Below, piece after piece: positions 16,898 to 25,369 of a DNA stretch of 64,000 nt (positions within the stretch are counted from its first letter, which is position 1; each line of letters starts with the position of its first letter). The position numbers and the translations under genes are program-made. The stretch covers positions 1 through 64,000 of the forward strand of contig JAHDQM010000022.1 in the NCBI GenBank assembly GCA_018433835.1. The letters run 5' to 3'. This DNA comes from Methanoculleus sp. (GTDB taxonomy: Archaea; Halobacteriota; Methanomicrobia; Methanomicrobiales; Methanoculleaceae). The notes beneath the pieces are model-generated. The model saw only the letters and a list, made by a program, of their open reading frames with translations. It had not been told where the DNA came from and searched no databases.

Positions 16898-17410
16898 AAA
16901 GAGGATCCGGCAGGCGTACTCGGCGATCGAGGTGTAGATATACGCCTCATCGAGCGTTTTTCCGGCGGCAAACGTCCCGTGTCCCCGGACGATGACGATG
17001 TGGCCGTCGCGAAGCGCCCCGGCGACGTTCTCTGCGATCTCGTCGGTTCCCGGGCTCCCGGTAACGACCGGGATTGTCGGGCAGAGCATCCCTCCCTCGC
17101 TGTCGGCCGGCCGGACGAGGTCGGCGTCGAGCGAGGCGGCGACGGCGTGGACCGGGTGGGCGTGGACGATCGCACGATGCGGCGTCGCCCGGTAGACCGC
17201 CCGGTGGACCCGGTACTCGCTCGAGGCTTCACGCGGGGCGTCGCCCGCATCGGGCACAAAGACCGGCATCTCCCCCGAATCAAGGTACGCGCCGGTCCGG
17301 GTGATGGAGAACCCGCCCTCGCCCCTGACGCTCATGTTCCCGAAATTCGCTCCGACAAGCCCTTCCACAAAGAGCCTCTTTCCGATCCGTTCGAACTCCT
17401 GATCCAGCAT
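16868..17410 (-). CDS. Class II aldolase/adducin family protein (fuculose-phosphate aldolase-like)
   Basis: This 180-aa protein has the class II aldolase features GNMSVR and SITRTGAYL at the N-terminus, IVHAHPVHAVAASL with zinc-binding histidines, and a later VRGHGTFAAG histidine motif. Archaeal members often serve as L-fuculose-1-phosphate aldolase-like enzymes of metabolite salvage. The precise substrate is not determinable. The ATG at 17410 gives a standard N-terminus. Confidence 0.85.
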   Translation of the reverse strand: MLDQEFERIGKRLFVEGLVGANFGNMSVRGEGGFSITRTGAYLDSGEMPVFVPDAGDAPREASSEYRVHRAVYRATPHRAIVHAHPVHAVAASLDADLVRPADSEGGMLCPTIPVVTGSPGTDEIAENVAGALRDGHIVIVRGHGTFAAGKTLDEAYIYTSIAEYACRILFLSGRLRGVL

Positions 17411-17550
17411 TCTCGGCACCCTGATCGTGATACAGAATGGTTTGGCGCACCCCGGGATATGTGCATGCCGCTTGGGGCATGGGGGTGTAGGTGAAGACCG
17501 GGTGTGTGGTTTGGGAGGAAGTGTCCTCATCCAGTGCGACTCACACATTG

Positions 17551-17610
17551 GGAGGTTTGCGACTATCAGAAAGTGAGAGGTCTGCGACTGTCGGAAAGAC
17601 AGGAGTTTGA
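17551..17610. repeat. Tandem 25-bp degenerate repeat leading into the hairpin element
   Basis: GAGGTTTGCGACTATCAGAAAG at 17551 and GAGGTCTGCGACTGTCGGAAAG at 17576 are two copies with a 25-bp period. The second contains a CTGTC/GACAG hairpin and runs into AGGAGTTTGA, the same linker that joins hairpin modules inside the element downstream. This suggests modules have been added outside the element's terminal repeat. Confidence 0.5.
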
Positions 17611-17661
17611 ACATCTACTCGGTATCCTTCAGTTCGCACCTTTGTCTATTTCTCGCGCTCC

Positions 17662-18067
17662 GGCACACGGCTTTCCATGGGTATCGCCATGCACTGCCCC
17701 CCCCCAGGGGCGGGGAACGACTGCCGGGAGCGTAGCGAACGGCAGGAGTTTGAGCACCGTTAGGTGTGAAGGCAGGAGTTTGAGCACCGGAGGTGCGTTT
17801 GAGGAGGCCGGGCGGGGTGCGACGGACGGGACGTCCGGAGCTCGAGAAGACCGGAGGTCTTCGAGTGGGGGGGCTATAGGCATCAGTTTACGAGATGGAG
17901 ACAGGGGAGGGGGGAGCATCCCCCTCCCCGTCAGCCCCACTTCGCACCTTCGGTGCTCGAACTCCGCTCCTCGAAGACCTCCGGTCTTCTCGAACTCCTG
18001 TCCTGCGGACAGTCGTTCTCCGGAGCGTCGTTCCCCCCAATCGCGATATCCACTGGAAAGCCGTGCC
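17662..18067. repeat. Complete 406-bp hairpin-rich element with terminal inverted repeats (copy B)
   Basis: The ends are inverted copies: GGCACACGGCTTTCCATGG and TATCGCC at the left (17662-17688) against TCGCGATATCC and CTGGAAAGCCGTGCC at the right (18041-18067). Inside are short perfect hairpins, for example CACC-GTTA-GGTG, GCACC-GGA-GGTGC, GAAGACC-GGA-GGTCTTC and its right-arm counterpart GAAGACC-TCC-GGTCTTC. Left-arm linkers read GGAGTTTGAG and right-arm linkers CTCGAACTCC, around a GGGGAGGGG/CCCCTCCCC centre. No gene is credible in 17411-18154. It is a non-coding mobile or structural repeat; copy A at 1-314 is inverted relative to it. Confidence 0.75.
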
Positions 18068-18154
18068 AGGGGTTTGATAGGCTCAACTTCCGAGATCTAG
18101 CCAGAACTCACGGAATTCCGGCCTCCTCACCCCCTCCCGGGCAAAAAAAGAAAA

Positions 18155-18805
18155 TTATACGAATTTCACGCCGACGTCCCTCATCCTGTTGAAGCGGGCG
18201 ATGTTGAGGAGGAGGGGCGTGATGCTCTCGACGATGGATGCGGCCGCAAGCGGTCCCGCATCGTAGGCGCGGAGGCTTGAGACGTTGTTGACGATTTCCA
18301 TCACCGTCTGCTTGGCCCCGTCGTCGTCGCAGCAGACCGCGACCGAGTAATCAAGTTCCTCGTCGAGCACCTGCCACTTGTTTGCGGCGATGTTGTTGAA
18401 CGCAGCACAGACGGTCGCGCTTGCGGGGAGCATCCCCTTGATCATCATCGCCGCCGACCCCTCCGGCGGAGGGGCGTAGTAGAAGTAGGTCGTGCGCTCG
18501 ATCGGGTTGACGGGACTGACGACGATCTTGTCCTCAAACCCGGTCAGGGCTTTCAGGGTGGGAGCCACGTGCTTGAACGGTATCGCGAGGACGACGATAT
18601 CCGCCTCGTCGACCGCACGCTGGTTGGAGACGCCGAGCAGGCTGCACGAGAGGTTTCGCTCCTGCAGGGTCTCCCGGCAGGTCTCGCAGGTCGCGATCGC
18701 CTTTGCCTCCTCGCGAGACCCCACGATGACATCGTACTTCGGAGAGAGCCGGAGCGCCATGCCCTCCCCGATCTCGCCGGTTCCGCCGACTATACCGATC
18801 TTCAC
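18155..18805 (-). CDS. npdG: F420H2:NADP oxidoreductase (Fno)
   Basis: This 216-aa Rossmann protein exchanges hydride between coenzyme F420 and NADP, giving the methanogen NADPH for biosynthesis. The N-terminal MKIGIVGGTGEIGEGMALRL dinucleotide fold, the VVLAIPFKH stretch and VSPVNPIERT match the family. The start overlaps the end of the thioredoxin gene by 4 nt (ATGA), so the two redox genes are translationally coupled. Confidence 0.93.
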   Translation of the reverse strand: MKIGIVGGTGEIGEGMALRLSPKYDVIVGSREEAKAIATCETCRETLQERNLSCSLLGVSNQRAVDEADIVVLAIPFKHVAPTLKALTGFEDKIVVSPVNPIERTTYFYYAPPPEGSAAMMIKGMLPASATVCAAFNNIAANKWQVLDEELDYSVAVCCDDDGAKQTVMEIVNNVSSLRAYDAGPLAAASIVESITPLLLNIARFNRMRDVGVKFV

Positions 18806-19107
18806 TGCTCCACCAGCGGTTTTAAGATGCTCTCAAGCGTACCGAGGTCCTGGACGCCCACCAGTTTCCGGACGAGATTGCCGTCTTTTTCGATGACGAG
18901 CGTGGGTACGAACTGGATGTCGTATTTCGCGGCGTACTGCCGCGTCTGTTCGGAATCGACGCCGACATCGATCTTTCTGATCTCGACCTGGTCGCCCATT
19001 CTCGCTTTGAGCTCATCGATGATCGGTGTCTGCTGGTGGCACGGACCGCACCACTCGGCGAAAAAATCCATTAAAACCGGTTTTCCCATAGGCTGTACCC
19101 CATTCAC
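18802..19107 (-). CDS. Thioredoxin
   Basis: This 101-aa protein has the active site WCGPC with cysteines at 20 and 23, preceded by VLMDFFAEW and followed by the HQQTPIIDELK helix. The cis-Pro segment FVPTLVIEKDG completes the fold. It is the upstream partner of fno, which suggests electron supply linked to F420/NADP, although a thioredoxin reductase is not present here. Confidence 0.95.
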   Translation of the reverse strand: MNGVQPMGKPVLMDFFAEWCGPCHQQTPIIDELKARMGDQVEIRKIDVGVDSEQTRQYAAKYDIQFVPTLVIEKDGNLVRKLVGVQDLGTLESILKPLVEQ

Positions 19108-19149
19108 ACAATGTGTGTGAACGGGGCAATAAAGGTTGTTGTAGGGTTG

Positions 19150-20610
19150 TTATTTTGAGAGGATCGCCATGATTATCTTCCCGTACGCGGGTCTCGTGAC
19201 CAGGACGCCGATCAGGACACCGAGTATGGTGATGATGGCAAAGCCCCGAAGAGTGGAAAGATCCATCAGCGCCAGCGGGAGCATGGCGATGAAGACCGTC
19301 GCCGCAGCCACGGCGATGATGCCGAAAGCCCGCCCGTACCGCTTCATATAGAGGTTCGGCGACGGGACGCGCCCTTCGTGGAGAACCTCGTCCGTGATGA
19401 TGACGAGCTGGTCGATGCCGGTACCCACCACCGCTATCAGGCCGGCGATGGCGGCGAGATCGAGCTGCTGGATGAACCGGGCAATCCCGAGCAGGATGAT
19501 GATCTCGGCGAGGTTGATGGCGAGCATCGGGAGAACGATCGCAGGTTCGCGGTAGCGGTAGTAGACGACGACCCCTACCGTGAGCAGGGCGAGCAGCCCG
19601 GCGATGGCGACCGTTATCTTGAACTGCTCGCCGAGCGCCGCCGGGACCGAACCGGACCCGACGATATCCACCTTCACCGGCAGGGCGCCGGCCCGCAGGT
19701 GGATCTCGAGCGTCATCGCATCCTCAAGCCCGGCGTCGCCTGTTCCGGTGCTCGCGGAGAGCGACCTGACCGGGCCCGACCGGAGCTCCGTCACAAGGGT
19801 CCCGGCGAGGGGAGCGCTGTAGACGGTCTCGTTGTCGAGGAGCATCACGAGGTGGTGGGCTCCCGGGTTGTCGATCGCTCCGGATTCGAGGGCGGCCTCC
19901 CTGAAGGCCTCTGCGCCCGCATCGGTGAACGTGAAACTGACGCCCCATGCCTGGGTCGTGGGGTCCCTCTCCGGGGTGCTGACGCTGGTGATCTGGTCCC
20001 CGTAGAGGACGTGCTCGGTCTCGTTCCCCGTTGTCTGGACCCGGATCTCGAACACGCCCTGCTTGCCGACGATCTCCTGCGCCGTTGCCATATCCACGCC
20101 GGCGAGCTCTATCCGTACGTACTGCGGATACTCGCTCCCCGTCGGGGTGAGCAGATTGATCCTCGCGTCCTGCATCCCGAGGGCGTTCACCTTCTCGTTG
20201 AGGATCTGTTTCACCTCGTCTGCGGTGAACGGCGATACGCCCTTCTGGTAGGTGACGATCGAGGCGCCCGATTCAGCAAAGATCGGTTCGAGATCGGCAC
20301 GGGAGACGCTCTTTCGGATTTCGAGGTGGTTCTCGTCGATCTGGATCACATCTGCCTCGAGGCTCGTCTGCAGGTTCTCTATGAGGTCTCCGACCGATCC
20401 GTCGGTCGAGTAGGCCACGACGACGGACTGGAACTCCATCTGCAGCCACGACCCGCCCTCAAGGTCGAGGCCGAACTGGAGGTTCCCTTCAAGCCCCTTC
20501 TCCGGGCTCGGGGGCGCAAGGTAGATCCCGACAAGGGAGCCGACGACCAGCAGGAGCACCAGGGCAACCCGCCAGTCCTTGACGAGGTTCTTGATGGTTT
20601 CGCTATTCAT
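19150..20610 (-). CDS. secD: Protein translocase subunit SecD
   Basis: This 486-aa membrane protein uses the proton gradient to assist Sec-dependent export together with SecF. It has one N-terminal helix, the D1 motif FGLDLEGGSWLQME, a large external domain and five C-terminal helices including GTGIDQLVIITDEVL. Its start overlaps the end of secF by 4 nt. Archaeal SecDF works without a known SecA. Confidence 0.94.
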   Translation of the reverse strand: MNSETIKNLVKDWRVALVLLLVVGSLVGIYLAPPSPEKGLEGNLQFGLDLEGGSWLQMEFQSVVVAYSTDGSVGDLIENLQTSLEADVIQIDENHLEIRKSVSRADLEPIFAESGASIVTYQKGVSPFTADEVKQILNEKVNALGMQDARINLLTPTGSEYPQYVRIELAGVDMATAQEIVGKQGVFEIRVQTTGNETEHVLYGDQITSVSTPERDPTTQAWGVSFTFTDAGAEAFREAALESGAIDNPGAHHLVMLLDNETVYSAPLAGTLVTELRSGPVRSLSASTGTGDAGLEDAMTLEIHLRAGALPVKVDIVGSGSVPAALGEQFKITVAIAGLLALLTVGVVVYYRYREPAIVLPMLAINLAEIIILLGIARFIQQLDLAAIAGLIAVVGTGIDQLVIITDEVLHEGRVPSPNLYMKRYGRAFGIIAVAAATVFIAMLPLALMDLSTLRGFAIITILGVLIGVLVTRPAYGKIIMAILSK

Positions 20611-21461
20611 TTTTTACCGCTCCGGAGGATGTATTCCTTGAGTATCCCTGCGTTCAGCATCCAGGTGTTCATCATGTCGACGAAGAGCCCGATGAGGAGG
20701 ACGCTTGCGATCTCGCTGATGATCTGGATCTGTCCCGCCGTAGCAACGACCCACATGGCTGCGATGGCTGCGATGGTCGTTGTCGTCATGATGATCCCGG
20801 TCCTGAAGGCCCCGGAGAGTTTCTCGTCGAGTTTCCCTTTGCGCTTTAAGAGGCGCGTGGTCAGCAGGATATCGCTGTCGACGGAATAGCCGATCAACAT
20901 CAGCAGTGCCGCCGTCGTCCCGAGGGAGAGCGGGATGCCGATGACCTGCATGACTGCTGCGGTGATGGCGATATCGGCGAAGGCGGAGAGGACGACTGCA
21001 CCCGCCGGCACTACGTTGCGGAATGCTATGAAGACCACGACGGCCATCCCGATGAACGAGAAGATCAGGGCAAGGAAGGCCTGGCCCTGGAGCGTCTTCC
21101 CGAACGTCTCACCGATCTGGTCTATCTTAGCATCGGGATACTTCTCGTTGATAAGTGCAACGAGGCTCCGGTACTGGGCGTCGTCCATCGGGCCGAACTG
21201 GATGTATTTCCCGTTGCCGATACCCTCGCCCACCGATAACAGCGGGTACCCGGAGAAGGCCGCCTCTACCGTCTCTCTGCCATCAGAGGTGAACACCGTG
21301 ACCGCCGTCCCTCCCGCAAAATCGATGCCCGGTTTCAGGGGCAGGCCGGTGGCGAGCGTGGTGTAGCCAAGCAGGATTCCGGCAAGGAGGAGAAGAACGA
21401 GGGGCAGCGCTACCATCTGCCGTGGAGAGTATTTGTTGACGTCGTATCTGACAAATTCCAT
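20607..21461 (-). CDS. secF: Protein translocase subunit SecF
   Basis: This 284-aa protein has six membrane helices with the SecF signature KPGIDFAGGTAVTVF near the N-terminus and LIGYSVDSDILLTTRLLKR in the membrane core. It is first in the secF-secD operon. A TATATG-like box on the minus strand at about 21503-21512 sits a suitable distance upstream of the ATG at 21461. The rest of 21462-21814 shows no gene. Confidence 0.94.
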   Translation of the reverse strand: MEFVRYDVNKYSPRQMVALPLVLLLLAGILLGYTTLATGLPLKPGIDFAGGTAVTVFTSDGRETVEAAFSGYPLLSVGEGIGNGKYIQFGPMDDAQYRSLVALINEKYPDAKIDQIGETFGKTLQGQAFLALIFSFIGMAVVVFIAFRNVVPAGAVVLSAFADIAITAAVMQVIGIPLSLGTTAALLMLIGYSVDSDILLTTRLLKRKGKLDEKLSGAFRTGIIMTTTTIAAIAAMWVVATAGQIQIISEIASVLLIGLFVDMMNTWMLNAGILKEYILRSGKK

Positions 21462-21814
21462 GCTGCATGAGTGTACGATTGTGAAAGGTTAAAGGGTTAC
21501 TCATGCATATAAGACGCGAATCGGCGTCGCCCTGAGCCGGAAGCGCATCCTTCTCCGGGGGCGCCCCTCACTGGATGCCGCTCCGGTGCATGCCCTCCCG
21601 GCGGGAAGCAGGTCCCGTGTGATGAGGCGGCGCTGCAGACGCGCGGGGGAAGGGGGCGTTACGAATTCGGGACTATTTTTGCGTAAACGTGCATTAAGCC
21701 GTTTATGATCAATTTTTCGGCAAACGATGCCATTATACCCCACCGGATCCCATTTCGTCAGACAATTGTCGTCCTCCTGGCAGAATCTCTGCTCATATGA
21801 TTGAAAAGAAAAGA

Positions 21815-21824
21815 TATATATAAA
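21815..21824 (+). promoter_or_regulatory. TATA box for the DUF2551 gene
   Basis: A TATATATAAA stretch is centred about 26 bp before the ATG at 21845, so the transcript should be leaderless. Confidence 0.65.
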
Positions 21825-21844
21825 ATACCGAATCACAAGCACAT

Positions 21845-22159
21845 ATGAGATCACCCTATGAGCTCAAAAAAGAGATAGAAGCTCGACTTAAAGGTTATCT
21901 CTCACGGGACCGGGACGGAATCCGGCACGAGTTGCTCAACCTGTTCGTAAAAGTAAAATCTCTTACCATACCTCAGATCTACGAGAGACTGCAGAAGCAG
22001 TTCTCGATCAGTTACCACTCCATCGCATCCATGGTAGGCATCATCGCATCCCGGATAGGCATCCTGCACGTGAGGCGGAACGCGGAGGGAACGAACACCA
22101 TCTACAAGCTGAAGGACCAGTACGTGGATGTGGTGGCGAAGCTCCTCGGGACAACGTAA
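21845..22159 (+). CDS. DUF2551 protein (predicted winged-helix, methanogen-specific)
   Basis: This 104-aa protein resembles DUF2551, a small family of methanogens. The pattern of helices with SLTIPQIYERLQKQFSISYH and SIASMVGIIASRIGILHVRR looks like a winged helix-turn-helix, so DNA binding is likely but unproven. A leaderless promoter and a downstream T-run define a short monocistronic unit. Confidence 0.75.
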   Translation: MRSPYELKKEIEARLKGYLSRDRDGIRHELLNLFVKVKSLTIPQIYERLQKQFSISYHSIASMVGIIASRIGILHVRRNAEGTNTIYKLKDQYVDVVAKLLGTT

Positions 22160-22178
22160 CACTCAAAAACCATACCTC

Positions 22179-22185
22179 TTTTTTT
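22179..22185 (+). terminator. T-run terminator after the DUF2551 gene
   Basis: Seven consecutive T residues lie about 20 bp after the DUF2551 stop. T-runs of this kind end transcription in archaea. Confidence 0.5.
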
Positions 22186-22213
22186 ACCCCCAGGACAAAT
22201 ATGGTGGACTACC

Positions 22214-22483
22214 ATGCAGAGCGACGTTGGGGAGTCAGGACAGTCGCGGAGTATATATGTCACGGAAGACGTCCGATCGTATGTTCTCCAGAGAAAACGC
22301 GACTTCAGAGTGAGCACATCCTGCAGCGGACCGATCCTCCTGCCGACATCGGTCAAACCGCCGAAGATTACCGACCTGCAGATTCCGGTCGGCGATTACA
22401 CCGTCTATATCTCGAAGTACCAGGCCCGCTACATCGATTCCATCCACAGAGGAATGATTCCTATATTCTACGAAGACTTCTAG
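22214..22483 (+). CDS. Conserved-looking small protein of unknown function (89 aa)
   Basis: The 89-aa product begins MQSDVGESGQSRSIYVTEDV and ends RGMIPIFYEDF. It has a mixed beta-rich pattern with no recognised motif, membrane segment or cysteine pair. A GGTGG stretch 6 nt before the ATG can serve as ribosome binding site. Its stop is 3 bp before the archease start, so it likely shares an operon with archease and rtcB. A role linked to RNA ligation is possible only by context. Confidence 0.6.
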   Translation: MQSDVGESGQSRSIYVTEDVRSYVLQRKRDFRVSTSCSGPILLPTSVKPPKITDLQIPVGDYTVYISKYQARYIDSIHRGMIPIFYEDF

Positions 22484-22486
22484 ACC

Positions 22487-22894
22487 ATGAGTTTTGAAGA
22501 ACTGGAGCATACCGCCGATGTCCTCATGCGGGTGCGGGGCGCGACCGTAAACGAGATCTTTGCCGACGCAGGCCGGGCCATGTTTCACGTGATGTACGGC
22601 CCCTGCAAGGACCGGGGCATCGAACGGCAGGTATCTCTCGAGGCGGACGACCTCGAATCTCTCCTTATCGACTACCTCTCGGAACTGCTCTTCATCACCG
22701 AGGTCGAGAACACCGTCTTCTGCACCTTCGACGTCGATGTCCGGGGCACCCGCCTTTCCGCCGCTCTCAGGGGCGAGCCTTTCGACCCTGCACGGCACTC
22801 CGGAGGGACCATCGTCAAGGGTATATCCTACTTCGGGCTCGAAATCGTTAAAGAAGAAGAGGACTATGTGGTGGAGATCATCTTCGATATCTGA
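22487..22894 (+). CDS. Archease
   Basis: This 135-aa protein has the archease opening FEELEHTADVLMRVRGATVNEIFADAGRAMF, of which the HTAD core carries metal ligands, and the usual C-terminus with conserved acidic residues. Archease accelerates guanylylation and turnover of the tRNA ligase RtcB. The rtcB gene follows after 9 bp, which strongly supports the call. Confidence 0.95.
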   Translation: MSFEELEHTADVLMRVRGATVNEIFADAGRAMFHVMYGPCKDRGIERQVSLEADDLESLLIDYLSELLFITEVENTVFCTFDVDVRGTRLSAALRGEPFDPARHSGGTIVKGISYFGLEIVKEEEDYVVEIIFDI

Positions 22895-22903
22895 GAGGTT
22901 GTT

Positions 22904-24340
22904 ATGCTTGCCGGAATCAATAGGGTTGGAGACATCGAGTGGGAAGTCCCCATCGGATACGTTCCCGATATGCGGGTACCGGGACGTTTTTTTCTCTCCC
23001 GGGCGCTCGTAGAGACGCTCGAAGAGGGGGCGGTCAGGCAGCTCGCGAACGTCGCAACCCTGCCGGGAATCGTGAAGAACTCGCTTGCCATGCCCGATAT
23101 CCACTGGGGATACGGGTTTCCCATCGGCGGTGTCGCCGCGTTCGATATGACCGAGGGGGTTATATCTCCCGGCGGGGTCGGGTTCGATATCAACTGCGGC
23201 GTCCGGCTGATCACGACACCTCTGACCGAGGCCGATCTCGCCGGCAAGAAACGGGAACTCATCGAGAGGCTCTTTAGCGCCGTGCCGACCGGTGTGGGCG
23301 CAAAGAGCACCATGCGGGTCTCGAACAAAGAACTGGCCGGGGTCATGGTCGACGGCGCACGGTGGGTGGTCGACCGCGGGCTCGGCACCGGGGCGGACCT
23401 CGTCCGGTGCGAGGGAGAGGGGGCGATGCCGGGCGCGGACCCCGAAGCGGTCAGCGCCAAAGCGCGCCAGCGGGGCGTACCCCAGCTCGGGACGCTCGGC
23501 GCGGGGAACCACTTCCTGGAGGTCCAGGTGGCGAGGGAGATCGTCGACCCCGAAGCAGCAAAGGCCTTCGGGGTCGCCGAAGGCCAGGTCTGTTTCATGG
23601 TCCACTGCGGCTCACGGGGTCTCGGCCACCAGGTCGCCACCGACCACCTGCGGACGCTTGAAGGTGCGCTCGCCAAATACGGGATACATCTCCCCGACCG
23701 GCAGCTCGCCTGCGCCCCGATCGATTCCCCGGAAGGCCGCGCCTACTACGGCGGCATGGTCTGCGCTGCAAATTACGCCTGGGCAAACCGGCAGGTCATC
23801 ATGCACGAGGTCAAATCGGTGTTCGCACAGCTCTTCGGGATCGACTACGACGAGATGCGGCTCATCTACGACGTCGCGCACAACGTCGCCAAGTTCGAGC
23901 GCCACGACATCGACGGCACTTCGATGGAGGTCTGCGTCCACCGCAAGGGTGCGACGCGGGCGTTCGGCCCGGGAGCTCCGGGTGTCCCGGGGGAGTACGC
24001 CGCGGTCGGGCAGCCGGTGATCATCCCCGGAAGCATGGGGACGTCCTCCTACCTCCTTCACGGCACCGTGACCGCGATGCAGAAGACCTTCGGGAGCACC
24101 TGCCACGGCGCCGGCAGGGTGCTCAGCCGGTCGAAGGCGAAGAAAGAGGTCCGCGGGAAGGAACTCCGGGAACACCTCGCGGGAGAAGGCATTCTGGTGC
24201 GTGCTCACAGCGACTCGGCCCTCGCGGAGGAGGCGCCCGAAGCCTACAAGCCGAGCCGTGAAGTGGTGCGCGTCGTGCACGAAGCGGGCCTCTCGAATAT
24301 CGTTGTCCGGCTGGAACCGCTCGGGGTGATCAAGGGGTGA
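22904..24340 (+). CDS. rtcB: RNA-splicing ligase RtcB
   Basis: This 478-aa enzyme joins 2',3'-cyclic phosphate and 5'-OH RNA ends using GTP and Mn, and it is the archaeal tRNA exon ligase. Conserved segments GYGFPIGGVAAFD, GVGFDINCGVRL (metal-binding Cys), GAGNHFLEVQ, VHCGSRGLGHQ and STCHGAGRVLSR (guanylylated His) are all present. It pairs functionally with the intron-containing tRNA-Tyr and tRNA-Met in this window. Confidence 0.97.
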   Translation: MLAGINRVGDIEWEVPIGYVPDMRVPGRFFLSRALVETLEEGAVRQLANVATLPGIVKNSLAMPDIHWGYGFPIGGVAAFDMTEGVISPGGVGFDINCGVRLITTPLTEADLAGKKRELIERLFSAVPTGVGAKSTMRVSNKELAGVMVDGARWVVDRGLGTGADLVRCEGEGAMPGADPEAVSAKARQRGVPQLGTLGAGNHFLEVQVAREIVDPEAAKAFGVAEGQVCFMVHCGSRGLGHQVATDHLRTLEGALAKYGIHLPDRQLACAPIDSPEGRAYYGGMVCAANYAWANRQVIMHEVKSVFAQLFGIDYDEMRLIYDVAHNVAKFERHDIDGTSMEVCVHRKGATRAFGPGAPGVPGEYAAVGQPVIIPGSMGTSSYLLHGTVTAMQKTFGSTCHGAGRVLSRSKAKKEVRGKELREHLAGEGILVRAHSDSALAEEAPEAYKPSREVVRVVHEAGLSNIVVRLEPLGVIKG

Positions 24341-24915
24341 CCTGCAGAACCGGGCTGCTCTGGGACAGTCCCCTCATGTTCTCGCGGCTCATCGAGGACT
24401 GCGGCGCCTGCTGCGAGACGGTCAACCCCTACATGCTCGCCTCGCCCTTCTGGCGCGGGAGATTCGTCTCGCTCATCGTGCCGACGGGATTCGCGAACCC
24501 GGACTACTCGAACCTCCTCCCGGCACTCCGGGCTTCAGAGGGGCGTATCCGGCGTTTCGTCGAGAACGGCGGCCGTCTGCTGGTCTTCGGCGCGGGAGGC
24601 TTGCGGGAGGACGCCTACGACTGGCTCCCGTTCCCGGTGACCTACGCATTCTCGTACGGGCCGCGTGCCGTCCGCTTTGTCGGGGAAAGCAACTACAACT
24701 CCCTGTTTTCCGGGTACGATCTTACCGCCGTCGAGTGCGACGGTTCGTTCCCGGCCCACGGCGGCGAGACGCTTGCCGCCTCGGCTGCCGGCGATGCGCT
24801 TCTCGTCGGGAAGGCGGTCGGCGACGGCATGATCCTGGTCTCGAGCATCCATGAGTACCCCTCACGGGAGTTCCTGGAGGAATTCTCGTGCGGCGATAGG
24901 GAAACCTTATTTTAG
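24337..24915 (+). CDS. GATase1-like protein of unknown function downstream of rtcB
   Basis: The 192-aa product starts with GTG overlapping the rtcB stop by 4 nt. It contains FVENGGRLLVFGAGGL, the turn expected in class I glutamine-amidotransferase-like or ThuA-like folds, and an EYPSREFLEEF C-terminus. No clear catalytic Cys-His pair is visible. Translational coupling suggests a function with RtcB, but none is established. Confidence 0.65.
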   Translation: MTCRTGLLWDSPLMFSRLIEDCGACCETVNPYMLASPFWRGRFVSLIVPTGFANPDYSNLLPALRASEGRIRRFVENGGRLLVFGAGGLREDAYDWLPFPVTYAFSYGPRAVRFVGESNYNSLFSGYDLTAVECDGSFPAHGGETLAASAAGDALLVGKAVGDGMILVSSIHEYPSREFLEEFSCGDRETLF

Positions 24916-24922
24916 ATAGACC

Positions 24923-25369
24923 ATGATGGAAAGTAGGGATACGACCATGGAGCAATATGTCATCTCTGTCTCTTCGAGAGCGCGGGATCTCGCTCCCGTC
25001 ATGATCTGCCTCCATGACCTGCTTGGCCGTCTGCCCGTCACGGCACGATCCCGCGACCATCCCGGAGTCCGGATCGAGGATGGGAAGGTCGTCGACGATG
25101 CCTATACGGGTCCCGTCCTCGAGGAAGTCCTCGAGGAGAATGCCACATTGAGGGTCAGGCCTCCAGGCGGCCCTTACAAAGGCATTCCGGTAGTTGTGGC
25201 CCCGGTAAGGGACGGCGAAGGCAGGGCCATCGGCGCAATCGGCATCGTCGATGTGACCGGCATCTTTGATCTGGCGGGTTTCATGGAGCAGCACGCGGGG
25301 ATCCGAAAACAGGTCTGCAGCGAGGATCCGTGTCCGCTCCCGACCGAGTCGCCGACAGGGAAAAGGTAA
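24923..25369 (+). CDS. DUF2111 protein (methanogen-restricted)
   Basis: This 148-aa protein has the layout of DUF2111, a small family of methanogens. It has a helical N-terminus with DLAPVMICLHDLLGRLPVTA, and a PAS-like beta core with GGPYKGIPVVVAPVRDGEGRAIGAIGIVDVTG. That core suggests ligand sensing. The ATG at 24923 or 24947 may be the start. The last base of its TAA is the first base of the birA start, so expression is linked to birA. Confidence 0.7.
   Translation: MMESRDTTMEQYVISVSSRARDLAPVMICLHDLLGRLPVTARSRDHPGVRIEDGKVVDDAYTGPVLEEVLEENATLRVRPPGGPYKGIPVVVAPVRDGEGRAIGAIGIVDVTGIFDLAGFMEQHAGIRKQVCSEDPCPLPTESPTGKR

Noticed and set aside
17411..18154. Hairpin array considered as a CRISPR array
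   Set aside because: Unit lengths are irregular, hairpins rather than direct repeats dominate, there are no constant-length spacers, and no cas genes are nearby.
19378..20889. A 503-codon + strand frame opposite secD
   Set aside because: Its composition (Asp, Arg, Glu, His in strings) is that of an antisense shadow and it has no motif; SecD on the other strand is certain.
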